Assembly: GCA_021464245.1 (NCBI GenBank)
Contig: JADCRB010000007.1
Coordinates: 6,941,787-7,005,786 of the forward strand
Reading direction: 5' to 3'
DNA length: 64,000 bases
Source of the DNA: Carallia brachiata
Taxonomy: Eukaryota; Streptophyta; Magnoliopsida; Malpighiales; Rhizophoraceae
Shown here: piece by piece, positions 47,560 to 60,290 of the stretch
Layout: the number at the start of each line of letters is the position of its first letter
Position numbering within the stretch: the stretch's first letter is position 1
Program-made: the position numbers and the translations under genes
Notes under the pieces: model-generated
Told to the model about the DNA's origin: nothing
What the model saw: the letters and a program-made list of their open reading frames with translations, nothing else
Database searches by the model: none

Positions 47560-47795
47560 TCTCAAAAAGAGCTCTTATTTTGAAAAAACCAGCCATGTCG
47601 GCAGAATATGTTGACATGATCAGCTGACTATTTCAAAAATTGATGATGTGTTAGCCTTCATTACCCACATCTGCAAATTTAACGTTGTTGTAAATAGAAG
47701 AATCGATTTAGACTAACGGACTAAAAAAAAATGTAATGAGTGAGATCTTAAAAAATGGCAAAACTTAGTGAATGAAATTGAATTTTATGCTAAAA
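47560..47795. mobile_element. Lone Mutator-like terminal repeat next to the PRA1 fragment
   Basis: Read from the right edge inward on the minus strand: GCATAAAATTCAATTTCATT, then TAAGATCTCACTCATTAC and TAGTCCGTTAGTC, a style seen in plant MULE ends. No matching left arm was found within about 800 bp, so the element is truncated or the assignment is wrong. Confidence 0.4.
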
Positions 47796-50700
47796 AATAA
47801 CTTTCATCCAAATCACAACATCTATGTCAAAGTATTTATGTTTTTTTTTTCTTTTTAAATATTGAAATAATTTATAGGTACTCAATCAACAATTAACAAC
47901 AATTAACAGAAACAAAATTCGTGAGCTTACAGACACTACTGGCATATTCGAAAAAACTACTGGGGGACAGTCTCTCTAAAATTTCGACTTAATGTGAGTA
48001 CATTCAACAAGTTGAGATCCCAAAACTACAAAAATTTTGTATCAGCCGAGCTAGCCCAGCTGGGTAAAAATTTATGTTCTTGAAAACTCGAATTTCGGAA
48101 TTCTGTATCGTTTCCACGATTCATGAAGCCGCTAAAGTCAGAAGAATATATAAGTCAACAAAAGAATGAAAAGTGGTGTTATGGCGTGCCATGAGTACCT
48201 GCCTGCACGATTTGGTTGGTATGTGCATCCAATTTTGTTGCATATCCCGTTGAAAAGGTCCCGACCCGACAACCTGACCTGAAAGAGAAGACTTCATTGT
48301 TAGAGAAAATTAAGTTTCTAGTTCTAGACTACTGTAATAAACTTTTAATCCATTGAATTGACGAAATTTGTGTCACCAATAAAATTTTCCTTACTAATAT
48401 TAAAATCATATTCAGAAGTAAGAATCTCGAGTGGAGTTTGGATTCTGTTATTAAAAGAAAATTAAAGTAGCCGTCAAATTTTGTACTTTGTCGTAACGGG
48501 ATTTGACATACACAGGAGAACACAACAGTCGTTTAATTTAAGGTGTATTTGTTTATTGTAAAATATTTTACGGGAAAAAATTTTATAGGTTTTCTGGCGT
48601 TTTTTTTACAGAAAATATTTTACATAAGTAAAATTAAGGAAAATTTTTTAGATTTTCAGGTAAAATAACTTCTCTTTTTGCAGAGCTGAAGTTATTTTCA
48701 GGAAAAATACAAATTGTACTATAAGTAAGTGACAAAGGAAAATCATTATTTTCACTACAAATATTTTCTCCTGCAAATATTTTACAAATGTAAGTTATTT
48801 TATAGCAAACAAACGGACCCTTAATTATTTCTCATTACTCAAAAAAAATTAATTGTTTCTTTGGTTGTATTTTGCCCTTCTTGTCAAATAGATATAAAAA
48901 TAAAAAAAATAAAAAAAAAATCGAAACATGGTAAGCCCCACATTTTTTTTTTCTGTAAAGGGGAACTCCATGCAGGCATTATTCAGTTGCACTAGGGGAA
49001 GAGACACATTAACTTCTTTCTTGATCTCTAACCATTTGCTTTTTTTTTTTGAGTTAATTTTCTCCGCATTAACATTTTCCGCAGCTAATTGCGACTTTTT
49101 TGTTCGTAAATCAGATTTAAATTCAATAGAGGAATACATAGACATGAGCAATGACATAGAGGAATCCAGCTGATTACAACATTATATTAATTAATGACCA
49201 TGAGCAATGGCAGTTTGTTCGACCGCTGTTGGAGGAAATTAGCGATGTTGTTAATTTGCAATTATGCTGTGGTATATTTGTAGTTCCTGGAAGTAAACCG
49301 TATAGCTCCAGTAATTCTTTTTTGTGAGGGAGGATTTATCAAAATTCACATTAGACCATAATTTATACAATGGAGATCTCTTCCCTTTTATAAATCTTAC
49401 TCCTCTATGCCACTTTAAACATGCTGATTAACTCTAGGCTTTGTGAATTCATGATGTTATTTGCATTTGACTAAGACACGTTTTATACTCAACAACGTGC
49501 GTATTAGATGATATAATCTGAACCCTTATCCCAGCTAAGAGTCTATAATAGGAAAATAAACTACATATATTTTTTTGAATTATTAGAGGCATGTCCAGGG
49601 GTGACCCTGGTACAACTCCCTCTTCGGTTAAGGTTCGTTTCTGGTTCCGAATCTGATCTGGTCCTTATTTTCTCAGTTTTTTCGCCGTCATGAGTTTAAT
49701 TTTAATTTTTTAAAAAAAATTCCTTTGTTCTTGTCAGTCCAACTATTTTGCCGACTCAGATCCCAAAAATACACAAATCGTAACTGGACCGTACGTTTTC
49801 TCTTGTTAATCGGGGCCCCAGTTGGTTCCGATTCTAGTTTGAGCCTGGTCCATAACCGAGGCCACCCTAAGCATAGTTAAGGTGCTCTCCGCTCTTAACC
49901 TTTGCAAATCTTAGAAAATTCGATTGCTAGCTCGCTGACATCGTTTATGTCTCGGACCAGGGGCTGAAGTAAACAAGAAATCTGTTGCTAATATAGATAT
50001 ACATTCATAAAATTGTTCAGAAGAGAACAACGTGGGGCTGCAAGACAACTAGGACAAACGCTTTGGATAAGAACTTTATAAATGCATGCTATATGATCGT
50101 GCTTTATCCCACTAGATGGGATAAGCCGACGGTGCAAATATATAGAGCACTGAACCAGGCTCGTGACCCGTAAAAGAAGGCGAAACTATAGTGTCAGGTG
50201 GATTTGGTACGAGGAATCCGAAGTTTAAGTCAGTAGAGTGTAAAAGGGTAAAGAATAAGAAAGTTAATGAAAATGAAGATATTAACTGGAAAATAGTATT
50301 CTTAGGGTATTTATAAAAATTTGCTGGATTCTCATTAATTGGAGAAGATATAATTGAAGAAGGTATGTGGCCTTATGGAATTCGGGGTGAGTTGGTTTCC
50401 CGGATGAGGCAATCCTCGACCAGGTCCCCGTATGTCTTGGCTTCTGAACCTTAATCTAAAGGTGTTGGACGCCCACTTATTCTTATCATTGTACATTACC
50501 AATCACAATTTTAAGCATTAATTTTTGCTTATCATTCTCGAAGGCTGCCCGTCAAGTCAAGTGCAATGTACATTCACTTGACAAGTGGCACATGGAAAAT
50601 GTTGCCTAGAATATTAAAAAGGTCCTATTAGGTGACAAAACATTAGTCATCATATAATATTTATACATGACTTAATTTTATTAATTTTATAATGAAAAGT

Positions 50701-52124
50701 ATGTTTTGTGCAACCGCAATTAAAAGATATAAATTAAAAAAATAATGATAATTTTTTGTATTATTTATTATTATTATTATTATATAAAATATATTATTTA
50801 TTACATTAAACATAAGTCTGAAAATTATTTGAACATTAAATTATATGGCCACCAACATCCTCCAATATTGAAAATTAAGCATTGACTATTTAGTATTTTT
50901 TTTAATTTTTGATTACTGACTATTGAGTATTGGCAATGGAAATAAAGGCGTTTTGGAGTCGAGTCAATGTCCGTCTTCAAAGAGGTCCCAAAAACCACTG
51001 CAGAAGAAGCACACGGCACACATGTGGTGACTGTTCTCCTAAGTTTTTTTTTTTCTTCGGTAATTCTGTATGGTATAGGAAATTTGTGTCTTTCCATCGA
51101 AAAAGGTACACGTAACTTGCTTTTTCTGACCTGTTGTGCCTTTATTCTGGTAGCAAAATTTATGCCTTTCGAGTTGTGAAATGTACCGAACCATCATCTC
51201 CTTTTTTCTTGTTTCCAAGTTATCAAAAGACTTCAAACTCGCTAGTTAACCAAACAAACTGATCAAATTGTTGTTATCTTGAATAGGAAAAATATTTATT
51301 AATAAAAATATTTATTAATTTTATGAATATTTTTTATAAATATAATTTATTTATAACTTTTTACTACGATTTTTTTTTTAATTTCAAGCAAATTTCACTA
51401 ATTATATAGTATAAAATTATAAATAAGTTATATTAAAAAAATGAGTCGAATTAAAAATCTCTTTAACTAAAAAGAAATGAAATTAAAAATCTCTTTAACT
51501 AGAAACAAATGTTGTGTCAAAAAAATTTGGACTATATATCGTGGAAGATAATATATGTAGTACAAATGTTACAATAAATAAAATAGTTAACTAACTTAAA
51601 ATCTACATGTTTTTTTTTTTCCAACGATTTTGATTAATTGGAAAGATAGTTTTATTCTTGCCATCACTTTCCAATTTGGCTGAAGCTCACTTTGACAAAA
51701 AATTAATCCTGGAGTCTCCTCAGACAATAATAAAATTGTAGGCTGTGCTGGCCAAAAGAAATTATATTAATCCTGGAGTCAAAATTCCAAACTGCAAAAG
51801 AATTAGATGTCTAATATTCCACAGCATACATGCATGAAGCTTTTTGCACTTTGTCGGTGGTGGAAAGCGCATTTAGAAATCAGAGACGGATCGCAATTGA
51901 AGATCCTATTATTTAAGTATAATTCTTAATTAGGAGATCCCACATGTCGAAAGTGTAAGGAAACGATAGGTATGGTGTTATGCTTTGTAGTCTTCTGTCC
52001 GCCAAAGATAAAATAATTGATGCATTCGAAAAAAAAAAGAAAGAAAGAAAGAAAAGCCTTGACTCTAAGATTAGTAGTAGATCTTTCGTCAAAAACAAAA
52101 AAAAAAAAAAGATTAGTAGTAGAT
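47796..52124. other. Intergenic region of unit B, no gene
   Basis: Colinear with unit A 11946-12420 and 23693-26660. Includes the empty site of the Tat element (48290-48300), the inverted segment (48507-48920), a MITE (48542-48821), and B-only blocks at 50010-50247 and 50600-50930. The block 50010-50247 has a perfect CTTATCCC/GGGATAAG stem and ends GAAGTTTAAGTCAGTAGAGT, which might be an LTR remnant. Confidence 0.45.
48542..48821. mobile_element. 280-bp MITE, copy 2 (PIF/Harbinger-like)
   Basis: TAA on both sides (48539-48541, 48822-48824). Same family as 34712-34992: shared internal AGGTAAAATAACTT and GAAGTTATTTTCAGGAAAAA. Reverse-complemented right end AGGGTCCGTTTGTTTGCTAT. Inserted inside the segment that is inverted relative to unit A and absent from A at that site. 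Confidence 0.8.
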
Positions 52125-52133
52125 ATTATGCTT

Positions 52134-52683
52134 GGGTTAAATGCATTTAACCTATTATAGTTTAATTATTTTGTGTTTTACTCTCATTTAGTTTCAATTT
52201 AAATAATAAATTCTCTTGTATTTTTTAATTTTGATAATTAACTACCTTAACAACAATTTGTTAAACTTATTAATGTAAATTAACTACACTTACGTTGTTT
52301 TATGATCGTAGGAACTTTATCATATCTTCAAATAGAAGTTAACTATAAATACTATATCAAACTCTTATATATCAATATGCGCAGTACACTAAAAATAATA
52401 AAGAATGCGAAGAATATAATATGGAGTGCAACTCAAATATGCATTGAAATTCAATTTAACAGATATATGACATATTTTATAATTTTGGTAGAGAAAAAAA
52501 TTAATAATTACAAAACAATATAGTTTTAGTTAATTTTTGTTAATAGATTTAACATAATTTTGACTAAGGGAGTAAATTGCAAAAATTAAAAACCATAATA
52601 AGGTATAATGCCTAAATTGAAATTAGAAGGGAGTAAAATGTAAAATAACTAAACTACAAAAGAGTCAAGTGCATTTAACTTTT
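52134..52683. mobile_element. 550-bp non-autonomous Mutator-like element
   Basis: Flanked by ATTATGCTT (52125-52133) and ATTATGTTT (52684-52692), a 9-bp target duplication with one change. Left arm GGGTTAAATGCATTTAACC, and the reverse-complemented right arm AAAGTTAAATGCACTTGAC; similarity continues for over 100 bp (TTTTACTC, AATTTCAATTTA). Absent from unit A (about 26640-26660). No transposase. Confidence 0.75.
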
Positions 52684-53027
52684 ATTATGTTTTTAAGATT
52701 ACGAGCTGATTAAATTAGATAGAATTCTAACCCAAAAAAAAAAAAAAACCCCTTGGTTGTGCAGGAGTTCTAATGTGAAAATGAGTTATACCCAAGCAGT
52801 CTAGATGAGGTTTTTTTTCTCTTTTTTTTTTTTTCCGTTTTTTGGAGAATCGTCTAGATGAGGTTTAAAGAAAGCAGAATTGTGATGTTCTTCAGGGAAT
52901 TAAAGTGAACCAATCATTATCTTTGAGAACCTAAGAGCAAAGAAAAATATTCATTATAGAATAGCTCAGGCCTTAGAGCGAGAGGGTCGCAGCATACCTC
53001 CTCTTCACTCAACACTCAATAGTCATT

Positions 53028-53028
<1 letters not shown>

Positions 53029-53072
<44 letters not shown>
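53029..53072. repeat. (AT)n microsatellite
   Basis: About 42 bp of AT repeat; unit A has a short A run here. Confidence 0.9.
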
Positions 53073-53075
<3 letters not shown>

Positions 53076-55075
53076 ACACTAAAATGATAGCGGCTATATT
53101 TAAATGCAATTACATTTTTTACGTCTTCAAAAACAAAATTTCTTTGATATATTGGCCATAGAATTCATGGACCAAGCCGGTGCACTTTACTATTTTTATA
53201 TTACTTTATTAAACTATTTTTAAATGATGCATCTACTATTCCAACATTGTTAGATTTTAATGAACATTTTTCACTTTCAATCTCAATTTTAATGAATCAA
53301 AAACTCAACACGGTGTATCAGACAACAAAACCTCATTTATTGTGGGCCACCAAATGCACTTTGATTCTTCGAAACTTTTTTTTTTTTTTCCAGCATGAAG
53401 GCATTACACCAAAAAGAAAGAAAACATATCCACAAGCTTCATTCCTAAGCCACTGGTTCGAAACTTCTATTGTTATTATTACTGGTTCCTTATTACATAT
53501 ATGACCCAAAAGGAATACTTTTGGTCTCCCGTCCATTAAACCTCGAACTTTAATTTAGTGGGTTGGGTTTGTGTCCTGTCGTAAAGGCTGAATAAACGAA
53601 ATGACTGAATGACTATGGGTGGGAAAGACACGAATTAGACCAACAAAAATGGATCCTCTGTGTGGACATTGAGATATGGCCCAAGATAACTTAATGTTTG
53701 CGGTCCTGCAAAGATATGGGCTTTGCCTTTTTCTTCGTTAGGAAATTTTTGATTCACAATTCTCGCTAAATTAGAGGTCTGAGTTTGAATTTTTAAAAAT
53801 ACAGTTTTTTTTAAATATTTATTGAAAGACTTTTACTGCCCTTCGAAATTATGTCCAGATCGGTTCAGATTAGTCAACCCATTAAACTGAATACTAAGCA
53901 GTTTTATATCAAAAAAATTAAATTTATAAAATTATTTTCAGATATGTTGTGCATCATTTCTATTTATTCATTATAAAAATCAAAGATTTATAAGATTAAG
54001 AGTGCTTCCCTTTCCTAGACTTTAGATAGGAGATGAAAACTAGATGTTTAACTGTTTGCTTAACTTCATTCTTGTAGACAGTTTGCTTCTCCAAAAAATT
54101 TAGTATGTCAAAAAATTTAGTTTTGCTTCTCATCATTGATGGTTGACCTTGCGGAGTGTTAATGTCACCATATAAACTCAATGCATTGTATGGGACAATG
54201 ACATCAAAACAAACTCTAACTACTACCAGCGGTGTAACCTCTGCTGCCTCCAGTTCCTCGAGAAGCTATTGTATTAGCGCCCTCAACCATAATTAATGAT
54301 AGAAGTCATGACTAATATACCTTAAATAACAAAGGTTTTGCTGGCTGACTGACATCATACTAAAAGAATTACGTCCTAACTACCAAAACAAACGAAAATT
54401 AAATATTAATTGCAAACTTCAACTATAAGAATTATAAAAAGGCCCCCTTCGTCATACTTCCCCTAAATTGCCATTAAAAAGGTTCGTGCAATCCATGTTG
54501 TTTTCTTTTCACCCTCCTCCAGACGCCAACGTAGTCAACAGAGAAATTTAATCTGGCAAAAGACTTGAGCTTGTGATGAAGTTATGGATTCAAACTTTAG
54601 GTATATCAAATGGTAAAGTTAAATGCTCATGGGTTTTCTTAATAATATTAATAACATTTGCTAAACTAGTAGGATTTATATTATCGTAAATTTAATTTAC
54701 ATAGTTTACCCTATCTTAATATGATAACCGTACAATCCATGAGTTTAGGAGCTACACCTACTTACCCATTTTAATAACCATTAGAAAATAATTGTGTCGG
54801 CAAAACGTAGATGCAGACTATTGCCGATTTTAAGGATTTTTTTTTTTTACTCCAGAAATAAATAAATGGATATTGAATTTTTTTTGAACGCTTGCAGCAA
54901 AAATGGATATTGGATTTGAGTCATTTTCTTATTAAAATGTGTATTATAGATAATCTTTTAATCTAAAATTTGGAAGAGGACTTAACTGCAGGTGTTTTTC
55001 ATTAAGAATCAGAAATAAGTTACCATTCTGAGTTTCTGACCCGTTTAACTAATTGCGCATTCGAATACGATTAAC

Positions 55076-55442
55076 GGTGTATTTGGAGTGAGCGAAGGGG
55101 TGGGGAAAGGAGGAGAAAAGAAAATAAAATAAAGTTATTTGAAGTAGTAGAGAAAGTGAAGAAAACGAAAATATAGTGAAAGAAAAAATGAATAGTAATT
55201 TATGAGATAAAAAATGAAAAGAAAATAAAATTATTTGGAGTGATAAAAAAATGAAAAAAAAGAAAGTATGGTAAAAGAAAAAAATAAATAGTAATTTGTG
55301 AGAAAAAAAGGAAGAAAAAATAAAATTATTTAGAATAGTGTAGAAAATGAGAATAAAGAAATATAAAAAATATATATATATAATAATAATAATTATATTT
55401 TTCTTTCTTTTTTTTCCTTTTCACCGCATAACAAACACACCC
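55076..55442. mobile_element. 367-bp insertion with short inverted ends and internal tandem repeats
   Basis: Ends GGTGTATTTGGAGTGAGCG and, reverse-complemented, GGTGTGTTTGTTATGCGG. The purine-rich interior (about 55120-55370) holds two and a half ~100-bp repeats beginning AAAATAAAATTATTTGGAGT. Absent from unit A. No clear target duplication. Confidence 0.55.
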
Positions 55443-56270
55443 AAAATTTTTTTTCTTCCCTCCTTTGAGTCAACGTTCTCACTATCAGCACAAATAAAAA
55501 AAATTGTTTCCATTGACAAAAAAAAAAAAAAAATCAATTTCATGGTTAACGAAAAGAGCAGTAACCCAAAAATTGGAATTGAAAATAAGCAGTGTAAAAG
55601 ATCCCTAAAGTGGAATCAAAGGATTGAAAAGGTTGGCAACGACTTGATTGAGAATTTAAGATTAGATAATGTGCACATACTAGTAATAATTTAATTTGAA
55701 CTATATTATTCTCAAAACAAAAAAATAATATGAACTATTTTACTCAATTTTCTACAACTTTGATCAACATTTAGATTTTGGTATCTGATTACTCAAAAAA
55801 TTGAAAAGTGAAAAGGATAATTTTAAGTTGAGTAAAAACAGATAGTTATTATAATAATTGAGCATCAAATTAGTCCAGCATTGAGCAAACCGAGTCATAA
55901 ATAAGTGATTACTTTAGTCTTAAATTATTTTACTCAATTTTGAGATTGCAAATAACACACTTATTTTTAATTATTTTTAAAAACTCTTTATTTTCTTTTT
56001 TTTTTTTGTGGATGATGTCTAATTATTCAATTTTAAACTAATTTAATTTGTTGGCATTCTACTCAATCTCAAGATTTTGAATCTTATTTGGTTGGCACAA
56101 AAAAATAAAAAGATTTTCAATCTTATTTTTCTTTTTCTTTTTTTAATTTTAGAAGTTTTTTCTTGCGAGGAGCGGCGGAGCCAGAGTGGTTCTGTGGAAG
56201 TGCATGAACCTGGAAAAAAAAAAAAAAAAACTCAAAACGACTTGGCTGTGTGTGGCTCGTAGAGGTGACT

Positions 56271-59200
56271 ATGTATCCGCCGCCTCCACCGTCCTTCTCC
56301 TCCACGCAGCAGAAACCGGGGGCCGGCGGCGGTGGCCTGATTCGGTACGGATCGGCCCCGGGCTCCTTCATCGCCGGAGCCGTTGATTCCGTGGTTAGGG
56401 CTGACCACGAGCTTTCGGCACTAGGATCAGCCTCGCATTCCGTCGTTGGGCATCAATACTTTTCTGCAGACTCGTCCTCGGTCACCTCCGAGTCGACCTG
56501 CAAAGTCAACTCATCCAGCGATCAAAATGCGCAGCACAAGCGCGGGTTGGAAAGATCCTACGGCTTGAATGAGATTGCGCAGGGTGCTGGGTCTTTGGTC
56601 CGGCAGAAGAGCTCCCCCGCTGGCTTTCTATCTCACCTCACCGCTGAAAACGGTGCGTGCCAGTCTACTTTCCTTTTTTTTTTTTTTTTTTTTTGTCTTT
56701 TATTAATATTATTATTACTTTTCAGACTTGTTATTTGGTATTTGTCGAATGGTAGGGTAGCCATGAAAATTAGTTGGGAGAAAAAGCGAATATGAGTAAC
56801 GATCAGCCTTGATTTTTGTTGCAACTTAATTTTTTTCTTCCAAATATTTTTTATTTTTAGAAAAAAAAAAATTGCACTATTCAACTGGAGTTATACACAA
56901 ATACTGTCACTTGGCCCTCTCGTTTTCTTCGTCTTAGTTTAGTGTTTTTTTTTTGAATAATTTCTCACTTAGCAAGTTCATTATCCTCCATACGATAGAC
57001 ACACGCATAAATAAAAGTGGAAATTTAAGTGAGACCTCACGATTTGAGTGCGTTAATCTACATTCGTTTGGACAAAGTTACGGCAAAAGTGTAAATGAAT
57101 TCATTCCCATAAGAACCAACGAGTTATTGGTCAATTGGTACTGGAGTTGTTCTAAGGTCTCGAGTTGGAATCCTAGTTAAAGCCAATTATTTCAAAATAA
57201 AAAATAAATTCATTCCCATAAGAAAGCATGTTTGTATTTTTCGTTTTTTTTTTCCCATTTAATTTGCGAAGAAGGTTGGGTCCTATGAAGCAAATTTTCT
57301 GTCTGTCTGTAGATTTTGCTCTGAGGCATAGCTTTTTTAGTTTATTGTTCAGTTGGAACATTTTACAGTTTTGGGTTCTGAATATATTTTGCCAATCCAA
57401 GTAGCAGGGTTTTCAATTACAAGGGGAGCCCAGGTCCTAACTCTCACAATGGATCTTGGTGGCCAGGCATTACAAATATTGTCTTCTCAACTGAGCTTCA
57501 CTGGACAAGATTCTCTTTCTCAGATATCAGAAGTTAGCGAGAATTGTGCTGAAGGCATCAGTTGTGACAATAGCCATCAGAACTCCACTCATTCTTATCC
57601 CACTACTAGCTTTGGAGCAGAGACTTGGGACAATACCAATTCCATTATAATTCTCTGGACCTCCCAGCAAACGTTTAAAGAACATTGATGGAGACTTTTT
57701 TAACTGTCTCGACACCCTAGAAACTCAGGTGAAAACAATTTCTGGGGACATGATATATGGAATTTGTAGAGTATATAAGTATTCATGTTTTTATGTGATC
57801 TACATCAGATGTACATATGATCAAAACTTCGCTTCACAATCCCCCCCCCCCCCGGTCGGTTGTTTAAGCAGCATAAATATATTAATGAGCTGTGGCAAAT
57901 TTTTTAAATGTAACATTAACATATTTGCCAAAATCCTTTGCAAAATAACTGTCTCTTTCTATCAAGTTGTGATCCTGTCATTTTTTACATGTGTACTTTC
58001 TCAAATATCAATGGTGTGTATTAAGTGTTCTCTCTAGAGTAGTCCTTTCTGATACATATTTTACACATACATGCATCTCGGGACAGTTGAGCTTATATGC
58101 TATGAATTTTTCTAAAAATGCACCGTACAACTAGCTTATTACTGTTTATAGTACATAATCTCAGCGTTTTGTATTTTAAGTTTTTCTTTTTCAAATTGTA
58201 AGTTATTTGGTGGCTGGTGGGATAATTCTCTCCCAAAATTTGTATTTCACCTTAAATATGTGCTGCCTGAGAGAAACTTTAACTCATTTTTATTCAGTTT
58301 AGTATGCCTCAGACAACTCTTGAGATGGCAGCAGTGGGGAAGCTACTACATATTCCCGAAGATTCTGTCCCTTGTAAAGTCCGTGCTAAGCGTGGTTTTG
58401 CTACTCACCCTCGAAGCATTGCTGAAAGGGTTAGTAAAAGTAGAAAGAATAGTTGACACTTATTAATTCCCCTGTTGTTATACAATTTGTTGTTTGAATT
58501 CAATCCACTTTTGCAAATGCGTAAATTAGTTGAAAATTGAAGAATAATTCCTTTTTCGAGTATTTAGCCTGGAAGGGATTGCAGATACTTTTTTAACCTC
58601 CTCTGCTTTGATATCTTTGTCCGCTGTTCTAATTTATATATAGCTTGAATTTTGTGAAGTTGATTTATAACTCTATTTATCCCTTGTGAATACACCTTTT
58701 ACCTTTCTGAAAAATAGTAATCACTTCGTTCAGTTTATAGGTAGATGGTTGACGTTTTAAGTGTAGGAACCCACTTTTTTATGTTCCATCTTTACAAATT
58801 AGAAAAGGTGGAGGGCTTTTACTGTTTTACACTAGGGTCCATGGCATGAAATCCTTGGAGAGACAGCAAGTGCTGGGAGAAATTGTTGATGAGACAACAA
58901 TTGGGAGAGCAGAGAGACTCGAAGAAGGGGGGTGTTTCCCTGGAAGGAGCTGGTCCTTTCCGCTAAAATGGAGCCGGGACAATTACTGCTTACTAGACAA
59001 AACTGATTGGGCTAATTAGTAGGTATAACAGTACTTTTGGCCATGAAAGTACTTTTAGCAGATGATAGTAGGTATAACAACTACTTTGACTCTTGGATGC
59101 TTTAGCCATGAAAGATATGCTGCCATAAGAATTTTGATGCTTGGTGTCGTGATAATTATGGATCCTGACGTCCAAAAAATTTATGAAGGAGGGTGTCTAC

Positions 59201-60290
59201 TTCTTTCTCATTAGGTTTGTAATGCTATATTGTGAAATATGCTTCCAAATATCATTTAGTTTGGATGTTGACGGTAGCTAGCTCTGCACCAAGATGCATG
59301 CTGAAGGGTTTGGTCCTTTCTCATTCGGGTACCGTTCTTCCTTGGTGAGGAAACTTATCTAACAATGTTTATTCAGCTATAGGCAAATTAGATACATTAA
59401 ATTTTAAATGCATGAATTCATATGTGCAAATAAGCTCACATGTTTGTATTCATATATAGGCATGTATTCTTGTACATGTATGTTAAAGCATATGAAAAGT
59501 TATTATAACTTTTGTATTTATTACAGGAAAGAAGAACCAGGATCAGTGGAAAATTAAAGAATCTTCAAGAGCTTGTCCCTGACATGGATAAGGTAATTAA
59601 ATGGTAATTCTTTTACATATCAGCGATGCAATTTTGGTTGAATTTTTAGAGATCATCCTTCACTAAGATTGGCAGGGAAATTTTGCATTTATAGGATAAT
59701 TGGTTCTTGATGTATGTGGGCATCCATATGTATTCTTTAGGAGAAGACGATAGCATGGATCCTAATTTGGAAGAAAGATTGGAAGAAAGATGAACTTATT
59801 CTATTTTCAACAGGAGTGTGGCTTACGGCCTTTCACATGAACTAACAGCTCTAGATTAACCAATTATAATGTTTAGCGATGAGTATATCAGTATTATGAG
59901 TACATATTGACTCTTAAATAATGATTGCATTAGGTAATATAATTATATATTTAACTGTGTATTCCAGCCTTATGATACATGTGAAATACATATACGTGCA
60001 TACATGTCAGTATGACAGCAGTTGGTAAGTGAGGAGTTTAATTTAGAGTACATCCTGAAATCGCTATCTCCTTCTCGCAGCAAACAAGCTACGCAGACAT
60101 GTTAGAGTTAGCATTCCAGCACATCAAAGGCCTTCAAAATGAAGTTCAGGTTTGTAAGCATTTAGGTACTTGTTCTGGGTGCATTTGTTGTTGCTCACAT
60201 TTCTTGATCATCATCTGACGGCTGCTTGACTTACAGAAACTCCACAAAGAATTGGAACACTGTAACTGCGGATGCAAACCGACAACATAA
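56271..60290 (+). pseudogene. FBH/bHLH130-type bHLH transcription factor, copy B, one frameshift in exon 2
   Basis: Plant bHLH of the group holding FLOWERING BHLH/bHLH122/bHLH130, nuclear E-box binders. Exons: 56271-56652, 57408-57728, 58298-58429, 59527-59592, 60081-60149 and 60237-60290, all with GT-AG borders. Exon 1 encodes MYPPPPPSFSS and the family motif LIRYGSAPGSFIAGAVDSVV. Exon 3 encodes PEDSVPCKVRAKRG, then ATHPRSIAER; exon 4 ERRTRISGKLKNLQELVPDM; exon 5 the second helix; exon 6 a CNCGC end. DNA-contacting His, Glu and Arg are present. One extra base near 57645 shifts exon 2 and stops it at 57688, before the bHLH. A -1 and a -2 indel earlier in exon 2 cancel each other. If the extra base is a sequencing error, or if splicing avoids it, the protein would be about 340 residues and functional; exons 3 to 6 are otherwise perfect. 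Confidence 0.85.

Larger units (their letters stand above)
52693..56270. other. Intergenic region of unit B upstream of bHLH-B
   Basis: Colinear with unit A 26670-29770. Contains an AT microsatellite and an insertion at 55076-55442. The last ~170 bp before the bHLH start is the likely promoter and leader, the part deleted from copy A. No other gene seen. Confidence 0.5.

Noticed and set aside
52302..52523. 73-codon plus frame
   Set aside because: Internal to the 550-bp Mutator-like element and absent from unit A; AT-driven.
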